Assembly (NCBI RefSeq): GCF_030811215.1
Contig: NZ_JAUSQM010000001.1
Coordinates: 1,240,001-1,304,000 of the forward strand
Direction: 5' to 3'
From: Nocardioides massiliensis
GTDB lineage: Bacteria > Actinomycetota > Actinomycetes > Propionibacteriales > Nocardioidaceae
Length of the DNA: 64,000 bases
In this document: positions 50,304 through 58,682 of the stretch, piece by piece
Position numbering within the stretch: position 1 is the first letter of the stretch
Layout: every line of letters begins with the position of its first letter
The notes under the pieces: generated by a model
Seen by the model: only the letters and a program-made list of their open reading frames with translations
The model's database searches: none
Told to the model about the DNA's origin: nothing
Translations under genes and position numbers: made by a program

Positions 50304-52030
50304 CCGAAGCACGACCTGTGCGGGCACCACGCGGCACGGAGCTGACGGCCCGGTCGTGGCAGACCGAGGCGCCGCTGCGGATGCTGATGAACAACCTCGA
50401 CCCCGACAATGCCGAGCGCCCCGACGACCTGGTGGTCTATGGCGGCACCGGCAAGGCCGCGCGGTCGTGGGCGGCGTACGACGCGATCGTGGCCGAGCTG
50501 ACCACGCTGGCCGACGACGAGACCCTGCTCGTGCAGTCGGGCAAGCCGGTCGGGGTGATGCGCACGCACACCTGGGCGCCGCGGGTGCTCATCGCCAACT
50601 CCAACCTGGTCGGGGACTGGGCGAACTGGGAGGAGTTCCGCCGGCTCGAGGAGCTGGGGCTGACGATGTATGGCCAGATGACCGCCGGGTCGTGGATCTA
50701 CATCGGCACGCAGGGGATCCTGCAGGGGACGTATGAGACGTTCGCGGCGGTGGCGGAGCGGTTGGCCGGGCGGGGTCTCGATACACCCGCCTCGTCCCTC
50801 GGCGGGCACTCGACCAACGTTTCGCTTGCGGGCACGATCACCGTCACCGCGGGCCTCGGTGGGATGGGTGGTGCGCAGCCGCTCGCGGTGACGATGAACG
50901 AGGGCGTCGCGATCTGCGTCGAGGTCGATCAGAGCCGCATCGCGCGCCGCCTCGAGCACCGATACCTCGACTGCCAGGCCGACGACCTCGACCACGCACT
51001 CGCGCTCGCGGTCGAGGCGCGCGACGCGCTCAGGCCGCTGTCGATCGGGCTGCTCGGCAATGCCGCGGAGGTGCTGCCGGAGCTCGTACGCCGCGGCGCC
51101 CCCATCGACGTCGTCACCGACCAGACCTCCGCGCACGACCCGCTGGCCTACCTGCCCGCGGGCATCGCGTTCGAGGACTGGGAGGCCGAGCGCACCCGCG
51201 ACCCGGAGGGGTTCACCGCTCGCGCGCGGGAGTCGATGGCCACGCACGTGCGCGCGATGGTGGAGCTGCAGGACGCGGGTGCGGAGGTCTTCGACTACGG
51301 CAACTCGATCCGCGACGAGGCGCGCAAGGGCGGCTACGACCGGGCGTTCGCCTTCCCCGGGTTCGTGCCGGCCTACATCCGTCCGCAGTTCTGCGAGGGT
51401 CGCGGGCCGTTCCGGTGGGCGGCACTGTCGGGCGACCCGGCCGACATCGCGGCCACCGACCGGGCGATCCTGGAGCTGTTCCCGCGCGAGGAGAGCGCGG
51501 CGTACGAGCGGTTGCACCGCTGGATCACCATGGCGCGCGAGCGGGTGCACTTCCAGGGGCTGCCCGCCCGGATCTGCTGGCTGGGGTACGGCGAGCGCCA
51601 CCGCGCGGGGCTGCGGTTCAACGAGATGGTGGCCTCCGGCGAGCTGAAGGCGCCGATCGTCATCGGTCGCGACCACCTGGACTGCGGGTCGGTGGCCTCG
51701 CCGTACCGCGAGACCGAGGCGATGCTCGACGGCTCCGACGCGATCGCCGACTGGGCGCTGCTCAACGCGTTGGTCAACACCGCATCCGGCGCGACCTGGG
51801 TGTCGATCCACCACGGGGGCGGGGTGGGGATGGGCCGCTCGATCCACGCCGGGCAGGTGATCGTCGCCGACGGCACGGCGCTGGCCGCCGAGAAGATCGA
51901 GCGGGTGCTGACCAACGACCCCGGGATGGGCGTCATCCGGCACGTCGACGCCGGTTACGACCGCGCCGCCGAGGTCGCTGCCGAGCGCGGGGTGCGGGTG
52001 CCGATGGCAGGGTGGGCGCATGGGAACTGA
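50300..52030 (+). CDS. hutU: Urocanate hydratase
   Basis: 576 residues, slightly longer than the usual 550-560. It converts urocanate to 4-imidazolone-5-propionate using NAD+ as electrophile. Motifs: [22 protein letters not shown] at the start, [18 protein letters not shown], and [24 protein letters not shown]. The excess length comes from [17 protein letters not shown], inserted between AERLAG and [11 protein letters not shown] by a palindromic repeat (50774-50816) just before the dinucleotide-binding GGMGG motif. ATG 50300 overlaps the hutH stop. Confidence 0.95.
   Translation: MTEARPVRAPRGTELTARSWQTEAPLRMLMNNLDPDNAERPDDLVVYGGTGKAARSWAAYDAIVAELTTLADDETLLVQSGKPVGVMRTHTWAPRVLIANSNLVGDWANWEEFRRLEELGLTMYGQMTAGSWIYIGTQGILQGTYETFAAVAERLAGRGLDTPASSLGGHSTNVSLAGTITVTAGLGGMGGAQPLAVTMNEGVAICVEVDQSRIARRLEHRYLDCQADDLDHALALAVEARDALRPLSIGLLGNAAEVLPELVRRGAPIDVVTDQTSAHDPLAYLPAGIAFEDWEAERTRDPEGFTARARESMATHVRAMVELQDAGAEVFDYGNSIRDEARKGGYDRAFAFPGFVPAYIRPQFCEGRGPFRWAALSGDPADIAATDRAILELFPREESAAYERLHRWITMARERVHFQGLPARICWLGYGERHRAGLRFNEMVASGELKAPIVIGRDHLDCGSVASPYRETEAMLDGSDAIADWALLNALVNTASGATWVSIHHGGGVGMGRSIHAGQVIVADGTALAAEKIERVLTNDPGMGVIRHVDAGYDRAAEVAAERGVRVPMAGWAHGN
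50774..50816. repeat. Interspersed palindromic repeat inside hutU
   Basis: GGTCTCGATAC (50774-50784), then a CG-rich middle (CCGCCTCGTCCCTCGGCGGG), then CACTCGACCA (50807-50816). The same end words form one unit of the E2 copy at 2420-2459. It adds about 17 residues in frame. Confidence 0.8.
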
Positions 52031-53039
52031 ACCCGCACGCTCGCGCGTCACGCTGTCCTCGATCAGCTCGCGGGCGTGGGAGCACCCCGCGGACCGGGGC
52101 GCGTTGGTGGCGTTGCGCCGGCTCAAGGGCTTCGACACGGTCGTCAAGGCGATGAGCGGTCTGGTCAACGAGCGCGCCGTACGCCTGGTCGTGCTGGGGT
52201 CCGCCGTGCGGGTCGACGAGCGGCAGTTCGCGACGCTGCACCGACTGCTGGGGGACGTGGGCCGCGTGCTCGACGTGGCGGAGCTGCCGGAGCTCTACGT
52301 CACCGCCGACCCGACGCTCAACGCGGTCACCATCGGCATGAACAAGCCGATCATCGTGCTCAACTCCGCGCTGGTGGATCTGCTCGACGAGGAGGAGCTG
52401 CGGTTCGTCGTCGCCCACGAGCTCGGCCACGCCCTCAGCGGACACGCCGTCTATCGCACCATCCTCATGCGGCTGCTCCAGCTGACGACCTCGATGGCGT
52501 CGATCCCGTTCGGCGGACTCGGACTGCGCGCGATCGTGGCCGCGCTCAACGAATGGGCCCGCAAGGCGGAGCTGTCGGCCGACCGTGCCGGTCTGCTCGC
52601 GACCCAGGACCCGGCGACCGCCTTCCGCGTCCACATGCAGCTCGCCAGCGGGGGACACCTCGAGGATCTCGACACCACCTCGTTCTTCGCCCAGGGTCAG
52701 GAGTACGCCGACTCCGGTGACCTGCGCGACTCCGTGCTCAAGCTGCTCCTCGTCGAGAACCGGACCCACCCGTTCGCCGTCGTGCGCGCGTCCGAGCTGC
52801 GCCGCTGGGTCGACGGCGGGGACTACACCCGCATCCTCGAGGGCGAGTACCCCCGCCGCGAGGACGACGCGACAGCCTCGGTCAGCGACGAGGCGAAGGC
52901 CGCCGCCGCCAGCTACTCCGAGGCCTTCGCCTCCAGCCAGGACCTGCTCGGCAAGGTGCTGCACGAGACCGCCGGTGTCGTCGGCAGCGTCAAGGGGTGG
53001 TTCGACGAGACCGTACGGCGGCGCCGGGACGAGGAGTGA
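52020..53039 (+). CDS. M48-family metallopeptidase
   Basis: 339 residues. The zinc site HELGH lies near residue 133 ([18 protein letters not shown]), and the third ligand is the Glu of [10 protein letters not shown] about 50 residues later. Hydrophobic stretches around 145-175 may be membrane-associated, but no clear signal peptide is present. Family role: HtpX/Ste24-like proteolysis of membrane or misfolded proteins. The ATG overlaps the hutU end by 11 nt, so it may be expressed with the hut genes without sharing their function. Confidence 0.88.
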   Translation: MGTEPARSRVTLSSISSRAWEHPADRGALVALRRLKGFDTVVKAMSGLVNERAVRLVVLGSAVRVDERQFATLHRLLGDVGRVLDVAELPELYVTADPTLNAVTIGMNKPIIVLNSALVDLLDEEELRFVVAHELGHALSGHAVYRTILMRLLQLTTSMASIPFGGLGLRAIVAALNEWARKAELSADRAGLLATQDPATAFRVHMQLASGGHLEDLDTTSFFAQGQEYADSGDLRDSVLKLLLVENRTHPFAVVRASELRRWVDGGDYTRILEGEYPRREDDATASVSDEAKAAAASYSEAFASSQDLLGKVLHETAGVVGSVKGWFDETVRRRRDEE

Positions 53040-53053
53040 TGTCCCACCCCCCC

Positions 53054-53110
53054 TGCGTCCCACTCGAGGATCGCAGTCATCAGGTGACTGGGATCCTCGA
53101 GTGGGGCGCA
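53054..53110. terminator. Large bidirectional terminator hairpin
   Basis: Outer arms TGCG-T-CCCACTCGAGGATC and its near-perfect complement (53092-53110, one T-G); inner arms CAGTCA and TGACTG close a short loop. It sits between the convergent M48 and RDD genes. Confidence 0.85.
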
Positions 53111-53123
53111 TGCGGCCTGACGC

Positions 53124-54101
53124 TCAGTCGGCGGTGCGCTCGAGGAACGCGGTGAGCGGGCCGGAGAGCTCGGCGGCACGCTCGCCCCAGTCGTAGACCG
53201 AGGTGGTGCCGGCGAGCAGGTCGTGGAGCGCGAGGTGCTCGCGGTGGATGGCGGCGAGCAGGAAGCCCAGCCCGCCGACCCAGCTGAGCGGGAAGGCGAG
53301 GGTGCGCCAGAACGCGCGGGATGCGGTGAGGGTGCGACCGTCGCGGGTGACGACCCGGACGCCGACGACGGCCTTGCCGACGGTGCGCCCGGCGATGGTG
53401 TGGCAGGAGACGGAGTAGACCCACGCCCAGGTCGCGATCGCCAGGAGCGCGACCGGCGAGCCCACGCTGGTGGAGAGGTCGATGCCGAGGAACACGCGCG
53501 CGAGGAACTCGACTCCCGCTGCGCCGAGGGTGAAGGCGCCCACGACGATCGCGGCGTCGAGCGCGAGCGCCACGGCTCGGGTGACGGGGCCGGCGTAATG
53601 GCCCGAGACCGACCGGCGTCCCGACCGGGTCTCGTCGCGGCGCGCGTCGGCCACGAGCCGCGCTGGTCCGGCGGGCTCCTCCGAGAAGTCCCGGCGCAGC
53701 AGGGAGTCGGTGACCTTGTCGATGAGGACGTCGAGGGCGACCAGCTGGCGGCGCAGCAGGTCGAGGCCACGCTGGCCGAGTGCACCGGTGCTCTCCGCGA
53801 CGATGTCGGGGATGCCGGATCGCCGGACGATCGCCTCCAGGTCGACATGCGCGAGCAGGCGGTCCACGTCGACGCGGTCGAGGAGGGCGTTGGGGTCGAC
53901 CCGCTCGAGGAGCCGATCGACGTCGACGCGGTCGAGGAGGGCGTTGGGGTCGACCCGGTCGAGCAGGCGGTTGACGTCGACGCGGTCGAGGAAGGCGTCG
54001 ACGTCGATCTCGTCGAGCACGACGTCGGGGTCGATGGCGGACACGACCCGACTGCTCACCTCACCGGTGACGCGCTGCCACAGCGGGCGGTCCTCACTCA
54101 T
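53124..54101 (-). CDS. RDD-family membrane protein with N-terminal nonapeptide repeats
   Basis: 325 residues. Residues about 25-85 are tandem 9-residue repeats of the form (V/P)(N/D)xLL(D/E)RVD, six or more copies, predicted as amphipathic helix. The RDD domain follows (about 175-290) with RAVALALDAAIVVGAFTLG, the Arg-Asp-Asp-type residues in this helix, and CHTIAGRTVGKAVVGVRVVTRDG. A short tail ends the protein. RDD proteins are multi-helix membrane proteins, some acting as ion exchangers. Function here unknown. Divergent from the acyl-CoA synthetase across an 86-bp control region. Confidence 0.82.
   Translation of the reverse strand: MSEDRPLWQRVTGEVSSRVVSAIDPDVVLDEIDVDAFLDRVDVNRLLDRVDPNALLDRVDVDRLLERVDPNALLDRVDVDRLLAHVDLEAIVRRSGIPDIVAESTGALGQRGLDLLRRQLVALDVLIDKVTDSLLRRDFSEEPAGPARLVADARRDETRSGRRSVSGHYAGPVTRAVALALDAAIVVGAFTLGAAGVEFLARVFLGIDLSTSVGSPVALLAIATWAWVYSVSCHTIAGRTVGKAVVGVRVVTRDGRTLTASRAFWRTLAFPLSWVGGLGFLLAAIHREHLALHDLLAGTTSVYDWGERAAELSGPLTAFLERTAD
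53841..54006 (-). repeat. 27-bp coding repeats in the RDD gene
   Basis: The DNA repeats with a 27-bp unit and a stronger 54-bp period: the 32 bp at 53871-53902 recur exactly at 53925-53956. They encode the alternating VDxLLxRVD and PNALLDRVD nonapeptides. Confidence 0.88.
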
Positions 54102-54138
54102 GGACAGAACCTACCCACGCGAACCTCTTGAGCCTCGA

Positions 54139-54154
54139 TGTGGTGCGTGTCACA
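54139..54154. promoter_or_regulatory. CRP/GlxR-like site in the RDD/acyl-CoA synthetase divergent region
   Basis: TGTGGTGCGTGTCACA matches TGTGANNNNNNTCACA at 9 of 10 fixed positions. It is 34 bp before the synthetase start and 38 bp before the RDD start, so it could control either gene. Confidence 0.55.
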
Positions 54155-54187
54155 GTGACGCTCCGATCCCCGTCCGAGGAGTGCCGC

Positions 54188-55750
54188 ATGACCGCCGTCG
54201 CGACCCCCGCCCCGCCGCGTCCCGACTACATCGACGACCGGATCGCCTGGTGGGCCGAGCACAACCCCACCGGCGAGGCCGTCACCTACGGTCCGCGGAC
54301 GTGGACCTGGGCGGAGTGGAACGACCGCGTACGCCGTGCAGCGGCGGGACTGCACGACCTCGGCGTGGGGCGCGGCGACGTCGTGGCGTTCCTGGACAAG
54401 AACCATCCCGCCTGCGTGGAGATCACCCTGGCGGCCGGGGCGATCGGGGCGGCGCACGCGATCGTCAACTGGCGCTCGGCGCCCGACGAGGTGGAGTACG
54501 CCGTCAACGACTGCGGCGCCAAGGTGATCTTCGTCGGCACCGAGCTGGTGGGGTCGGTCGACGCCGTCCGCGACCGGCTGAGCAGCGTCGAGCACGTCGT
54601 CGAGGTGACTCCGGACGGCGCCGAGGGCGATGCGTACGAGGCGTGGCTCGCGCGCTCCCAGCCCTACAGCGGCCGTCCGGAGCACACCTGTCCCGACGAC
54701 GTGTGTCTGGTGATGTACAGCTCCGGCACGACCGGTCGGCCCAAGGGCGTGATGCTCACCCACACGAACCTGGTCGAGCACACCCTGGCCGCGCACGACG
54801 GCTGGGAGTTCGATCCCGGCGACAAGAACCTCGTGGCGATGCCGCTGTTCCACGTCGGCGGGACGTCGTACGTCATGTTCGGCATCCACGACGGCGTGCC
54901 CAGCGTGATGGTGCGCGAGCCCGACGGGATGAGCCTGGCGGGCGCGATCCTGGCGGGTGCCAACCGCACGTTCCTCGTGCCGGCCGTCCTCGCCCAGGTG
55001 CTGCAGTCCGGCGAGGACGCGATCGCGCTGTTCGGCAACCTCAAGACGTTCTGCTACGGCGCCGCACCGATGCCGACCAACCTGCTGCGTACGGCGATCG
55101 AGGCCTGGCCCCACACCGAGTTCATCCACGTCTACGGCCTCACCGAGGTCTGCGGCGTCGCCACGCACCTCATGGACGACCAGCACCGCGACCCCGGCCA
55201 CCCGGAGCGGCTGGTCTCGGCCGGTCAGCCGATCCCGGGGGTCGAGGTGCGCATCGTCGACCCGGGCTCGCTCGAGGACGTGCCGGTCGGTGAGTCGGGC
55301 GAGATCTGGCTGCGCACGCGGCAGCTGATGAAAGGGTTCCTCGGCAAGCCGGAGGAGACCGCGAGGGTGATCACCGCGGACGGGTGGTTCCGCACCGGCG
55401 ACATCGGCAAGGTCGACGACGAGGGCTACGTCTATGTCCACGATCGGCTCAAGGACATGATCATCACCGGTGGGGAGAACGTCTACAGCCCCGAGGTCGA
55501 GCGTGTGCTGTCGGAGCACCCGGCGGTGCTCGAGTGCGCGGTCGTCGGCCGGCCCGACGACCGGTGGGGCGAGTCCGTCCACGCGGTGGTGGCGCTGAAG
55601 CCGGACGCGGCCGTCACCGAGGACGACCTGATCGCGCACTGCCAGGCGTCGCTGGCGAAGTTCAAGTGCCCGCGCTCGGTGCAGTTCGTCGAGGCGCTGC
55701 CGCGCAACCCGACGGGCAAGATCCTCAAGCGGGAGCTTCGGGAGGCCTGA
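54188..55750 (+). CDS. Acyl-CoA synthetase (AMP-dependent ligase)
   Basis: 520 residues, adenylate-forming superfamily. Motifs: phosphate loop YSSGTTGRPKGVMLTH, A5 HVYGLTE, hinge region DGWFRTGDIGKVDDEGY with HDRLKDMIITGGENVYSPEVE, and the catalytic Lys in PRNPTGKILKREL. It activates a carboxylic acid, most likely a fatty or aromatic acid, to its CoA ester. Substrate specificity is not readable. Start ATG 54188 follows GAGGAG. A CRP-like site lies just upstream. The 3' end overlaps by 26 bp the convergent DUF1992 gene. Confidence 0.92.
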   Translation: MTAVATPAPPRPDYIDDRIAWWAEHNPTGEAVTYGPRTWTWAEWNDRVRRAAAGLHDLGVGRGDVVAFLDKNHPACVEITLAAGAIGAAHAIVNWRSAPDEVEYAVNDCGAKVIFVGTELVGSVDAVRDRLSSVEHVVEVTPDGAEGDAYEAWLARSQPYSGRPEHTCPDDVCLVMYSSGTTGRPKGVMLTHTNLVEHTLAAHDGWEFDPGDKNLVAMPLFHVGGTSYVMFGIHDGVPSVMVREPDGMSLAGAILAGANRTFLVPAVLAQVLQSGEDAIALFGNLKTFCYGAAPMPTNLLRTAIEAWPHTEFIHVYGLTEVCGVATHLMDDQHRDPGHPERLVSAGQPIPGVEVRIVDPGSLEDVPVGESGEIWLRTRQLMKGFLGKPEETARVITADGWFRTGDIGKVDDEGYVYVHDRLKDMIITGGENVYSPEVERVLSEHPAVLECAVVGRPDDRWGESVHAVVALKPDAAVTEDDLIAHCQASLAKFKCPRSVQFVEALPRNPTGKILKRELREA

Positions 55751-56267
55751 ACCAGCGGCGGCGGTGCGGCCGCTCGGCCCGGCGGGCACGCTCCGCGGAG
55801 AGCTGGGCGCGCTGGGCCGCGCGCCGCTCCTCCCGGCGCGCCCGCCAGGCGGCGACCTCGGCGTCGACGTCGCGGGTCCGGGTGATGACCGGCGGACCCC
55901 CCTGAAGCTGGCGGCGGGCCTCGATCACCCGCCGGTTGAAGTCCTCGACCAGGCGGCGTACCTCGGACTCGGCGCTCTCCCGGTCCAGCAGTCCGTCGAG
56001 CTCGGCGTCCTCGCGCCGTAGGCCGATCGCGGGCGGGGCGATGCCGGTGAGCTGCTCGCGGGCGACGAGCCGTTTGGCCCACCAGTCGGGGTCGGGGTCG
56101 CCACCGAGGCCCTCGATCGGCTTCCCGGCTCCCGGGAGGTTGTCGAAGTCTCCGCGCGCCATCGCCTGCTGGATCTGCAGGTCGACCCAGCGGTGCTGCT
56201 CGCGCATCCGCGCGGCCACCGCCTCCTGCGGGTCCGGCTCGCGGTCCGAGGCCGGCTCGTCGGTCAC
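55725..56267 (-). CDS. DUF1992 (DnaJ-homologue subfamily C member 28-type) protein
   Basis: 180 residues. The DUF1992 signature is plain: QIQQAMARGDFDNLPGAGKPI followed by DPDWWAKRLVARE. The rest is a charged helix and a very Arg-rich C-terminus (ARREERRAAQRAQ). No J-domain is present. Function unknown. It follows the cyclic-nucleotide-binding gene stop by 20 bp on the same strand. Confidence 0.85.
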   Translation of the reverse strand: MTDEPASDREPDPQEAVAARMREQHRWVDLQIQQAMARGDFDNLPGAGKPIEGLGGDPDPDWWAKRLVAREQLTGIAPPAIGLRREDAELDGLLDRESAESEVRRLVEDFNRRVIEARRQLQGGPPVITRTRDVDAEVAAWRARREERRAAQRAQLSAERARRAERPHRRRWFRPPEAPA

Positions 56268-56287
56268 CCCTTCGAGGCTAGCGCGGG

Positions 56288-56659
56288 TCAGGCGGGGATG
56301 CGCTCGTCCAGGATCTCGGCCAGCACCTCGCGGAAGCGCGGCATCGACAGCTCGAGGTCGCGCACGGCCTCGGAGGTGAGGTGCAGGAGCTCGAGCGGGG
56401 TGACGGCGACGATGGTGGCGCTGCGCAGCGTGCGGCGCAGGATCGCGGCCTCGCCGACGATCTCACCGGCGCCCAGTCGGGCGATCTCCTTGCCCTTGAC
56501 GCGGACCGACACCTCGCCGGAGAGCACGACGTACGCCTTGTCGGCGGGGGTGCGCTCCCAGATGGGTGACCAGCCGGCCGGCAGCGTCACGCGCGTGCCG
56601 GCGGCCTCGATGCGGGCGGCCTCGTCGGGGGTGAAGCGGTCGAAGAAGGAGACAGTCAT
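56288..56659 (-). CDS. Single-domain cyclic-nucleotide-binding protein (Crp-like, no HTH)
   Basis: 123 residues, consisting only of a CAP-type sensor domain: FFDRFTPDEAARIEAAGTRVTLPAG, YVVLSGEVSVRV, LGAGEIVGEAAILRRTLRSATIVAV, and a final helix EAVRDLELSMPRFREVLAEIL. The phosphate-binding cassette (GEIVGEAAILRRTLRSATI) is preserved in outline, so nucleotide binding is plausible. There is no DNA-binding domain, so it cannot act as a classical CRP on its own. ATG 56659 is placed by GAGGAGGA upstream. Confidence 0.82.
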   Translation of the reverse strand: MTVSFFDRFTPDEAARIEAAGTRVTLPAGWSPIWERTPADKAYVVLSGEVSVRVKGKEIARLGAGEIVGEAAILRRTLRSATIVAVTPLELLHLTSEAVRDLELSMPRFREVLAEILDERIPA

Positions 56660-56677
56660 GGAGGGTCCTCCTCGTTG

Positions 56678-56726
56678 AGGGACACAGCGCGCGTCTCGGA
56701 GCGCGCTCACACCCTCCACTGTGTCC
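56678..56726 (-). promoter_or_regulatory. Long inverted repeat in the leader of the cyclic-nucleotide-binding gene
   Basis: GGACACAG on the outside pairs with CTGTGTCC about 30 bp away, and the palindrome GAGCGCGCTC (56699-56708) lies between. It could be an RNA hairpin masking the leader or an operator pair. It sits 19-67 bp upstream of the ATG at 56659. Confidence 0.35.
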
Positions 56727-56728
56727 GC

Positions 56729-56753
56729 AAAACCCCCATGAACACAGGGGTTT
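56729..56753 (-). terminator. Intrinsic terminator after the nitroreductase gene
   Basis: On the minus strand AAACCCC, a 10-nt loop, then GGGGTTT and one more T, 31 bp after the stop at 56784. A T-tract directly follows the stem, closest in this window to a classical intrinsic terminator. Confidence 0.65.
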
Positions 56754-56783
56754 CGGGGTGATTCCACCCACAGCGCAACAGCC

Positions 56784-57386
56784 TCAGCGACCACCCCAGC
56801 GGCCGCGGTGCACCACGTCGGTACGCCGCGCGCGCCGCTGGGGCGACCCGGCAGACCCGCCCGCGGCGGGGTGCCCGACCGCGATGACGCCGAGCGGCTC
56901 GTGGTCGTCGGGCACGCCGAAGGCCTCCCGGAAGAGCGTCTGGCGCGTCGCCGGGATCCCGAAGAAGCACGCGCCCAGGCCCTCGTCGACGGCGGTCAGC
57001 AGAGCCAGCAACGCCGCCATGCCGGTGTCGACATACCAGTACGGCACCGGCCACCGGGCGAGATCGCGGTCGGTCCAGCCCTTGTCGGGCTCGGCGTACC
57101 GGTCCAGGTAGGCGTCGCGGCTGCACAGCGGCACGATCAGCACCGGGGCGCGCCGCATCCCCCGCAACCAGGCGTTGTCGGCGTCCGGGTCGGGGCTGGT
57201 GGCCTGCCAGAAGCGCGCGACGTCGTCGGCGGTGTCCAGCCGCAGGAAGGCCCAGCCCTGGGTGAAGCCGGCGTTGGGTGCGCGGACGGCATGGTCGAGC
57301 ATTCGGTCCACCGCCGCCGGGTCGACGGCGGCGTCGGAGAAGCTGCGGACCATCCGTCGGCGGCGCACGACCTCGGCGAACTCCAT
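56784..57386 (-). CDS. Nitroreductase-family flavoprotein
   Basis: 200 residues. Elements: VVRRRRMVRSFSDAAVDPAAVDRMLDHAVRAPNAGFTQGWAFL, which binds FMN phosphate, and MAALLALLTAVDEGLGACFFGIP, the usual C-terminal dimer/FMN region. It would reduce quinones, nitro groups or similar acceptors with NAD(P)H. GACAAT 6 nt before the ATG marks a leaderless start. Physiological substrate unknown. Confidence 0.88.
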   Translation of the reverse strand: MEFAEVVRRRRMVRSFSDAAVDPAAVDRMLDHAVRAPNAGFTQGWAFLRLDTADDVARFWQATSPDPDADNAWLRGMRRAPVLIVPLCSRDAYLDRYAEPDKGWTDRDLARWPVPYWYVDTGMAALLALLTAVDEGLGACFFGIPATRQTLFREAFGVPDDHEPLGVIAVGHPAAGGSAGSPQRRARRTDVVHRGRWGGR

Positions 57387-57443
57387 GCCGGCATTGTCGC
57401 GCGGCGCGTTGACTCCGCCGCGGCGGGAGGCTGGACTCGAGGC

Positions 57444-58682
57444 ATGTCAGCCCACCCGACCTTCGAGCAGATGTGGGCCGAGCTCGCGCCCATCGGGCGC
57501 TCGGCGACGACCGGGGGCTACTTCCGCCAGCCCTACACGGCCGCGGAGCTCGAGTGCCGGGCGTGGTTCACCGAGCAGGCCGTACGCCGCGGGCTGCGCA
57601 CGGAGGTCGACGGCAACGGGACGCTGCTGGCGTGGTGGCAGCCGGAGGGCGCCGCCGGTCCGGCCGTGTTGACCGGGTCCCACCTCGACTCGGTCGTCGA
57701 CGGCGGAGCGTACGACGGCCCGCTCGGCGTCGTGAGCGCCTTCGCCGCGCTCGACCGGCTCGTCGCCGACGGCCTGGCACCTGCGCGGCCGCTGGTGGTC
57801 GCGGCGTTCCCCGAGGAGGAGGGCTCGCGCTTCGGCGTGGCCTGCCTCGGATCGCGTCTGGCGACCGGCGTGCTGTCCGGTGACGACGCGGCGAGGCTGC
57901 AGGACGCGGACGGGACGTCGCTGCTCGACGCGATGGCGAGTGCGGGCGTGGCGCCCGACCTCGGCCCAGCCGCGTGGTTGAGCGAGATCGGTGTCTACGT
58001 CGAGCTTCACATCGAGCAGGGCCGCGACCTCGTGCACCGGGATGCAGCAGTCGGCCTGGGCAGTGGGATCTGGCCGCACGGCCGCTATCGGTTCGACTTC
58101 ACGGGTGAGGCCAACCATGCCGGCACGACCCACATGGAGGACCGGCGCGACCCGATGCTCACCTACGCCATGACGGCGCTCGCGGCGAACAAACAGGCGC
58201 GGTTGAGCGGGAATCGCGCCACCTTCGGGCGGGTCGCCGTGGAGCCGAACGGGACGAACGCGGTGCCGTCACGGGTCAGCGCCTGGTTGGATGCCCGCGC
58301 CGAGGACGAGACTGCGCTGAGCACCCTGGTCACTGGGCTCAGCCGCCAGGCCACCGAGCGCGCCGAGCGCGACCGGACGGGGCTGCAGATCACCGCGGAG
58401 TCGGTGTCGGGCGCTGTCGCGTTCGACGAAGGCCTGACATCCCGGCTCGCCACACACGAGGGTCGCGAACCCTGGCCGGTCATTCCGACCGCTGCGGGCC
58501 ATGACGCCGGGATCCTCTCAACGGCCGGCATTCCGACCGCGATGCTCTTCGTCCGCAACCCGACCGGCATCTCCCACTCGCCTGCCGAGCACGCGTCGAC
58601 ACAGGACTGCCTGGCGGGCGTCGACGCCCTGATCGAGGTGCTGGAGCGGCTGCTGACGGCACCTGCAGACGGATCGCCGTGA
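57444..58682 (+). CDS. M20-family amidohydrolase (allantoate/N-carbamoyl amino acid hydrolase-like) of the hut cluster
   Basis: 412 residues. Metal-binding motifs: GSHLDSVVDGGAYDGPLGV (His and Asp), FPEEEGSRFG (Glu pair), ELHIEQG (His), and ISHSPAEHAS (final His). The dimerisation domain carries FTGEANHAGTTHMEDRRDP. By sequence it is an allantoate amidohydrolase/carbamoylase. By context (followed by hutF and hutI with GTGA overlaps, as in the Streptomyces hut cluster) it probably acts on N-formyl-L-glutamate made by HutF, replacing HutG. That last step is inference. Confidence 0.85.
   Translation: MSAHPTFEQMWAELAPIGRSATTGGYFRQPYTAAELECRAWFTEQAVRRGLRTEVDGNGTLLAWWQPEGAAGPAVLTGSHLDSVVDGGAYDGPLGVVSAFAALDRLVADGLAPARPLVVAAFPEEEGSRFGVACLGSRLATGVLSGDDAARLQDADGTSLLDAMASAGVAPDLGPAAWLSEIGVYVELHIEQGRDLVHRDAAVGLGSGIWPHGRYRFDFTGEANHAGTTHMEDRRDPMLTYAMTALAANKQARLSGNRATFGRVAVEPNGTNAVPSRVSAWLDARAEDETALSTLVTGLSRQATERAERDRTGLQITAESVSGAVAFDEGLTSRLATHEGREPWPVIPTAAGHDAGILSTAGIPTAMLFVRNPTGISHSPAEHASTQDCLAGVDALIEVLERLLTAPADGSP

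Noticed and set aside
53841-54006. CRISPR array
   Set aside because: The repeats are contiguous coding repeats without unique spacers. No CRISPR-like array or cas gene was seen anywhere in the window.
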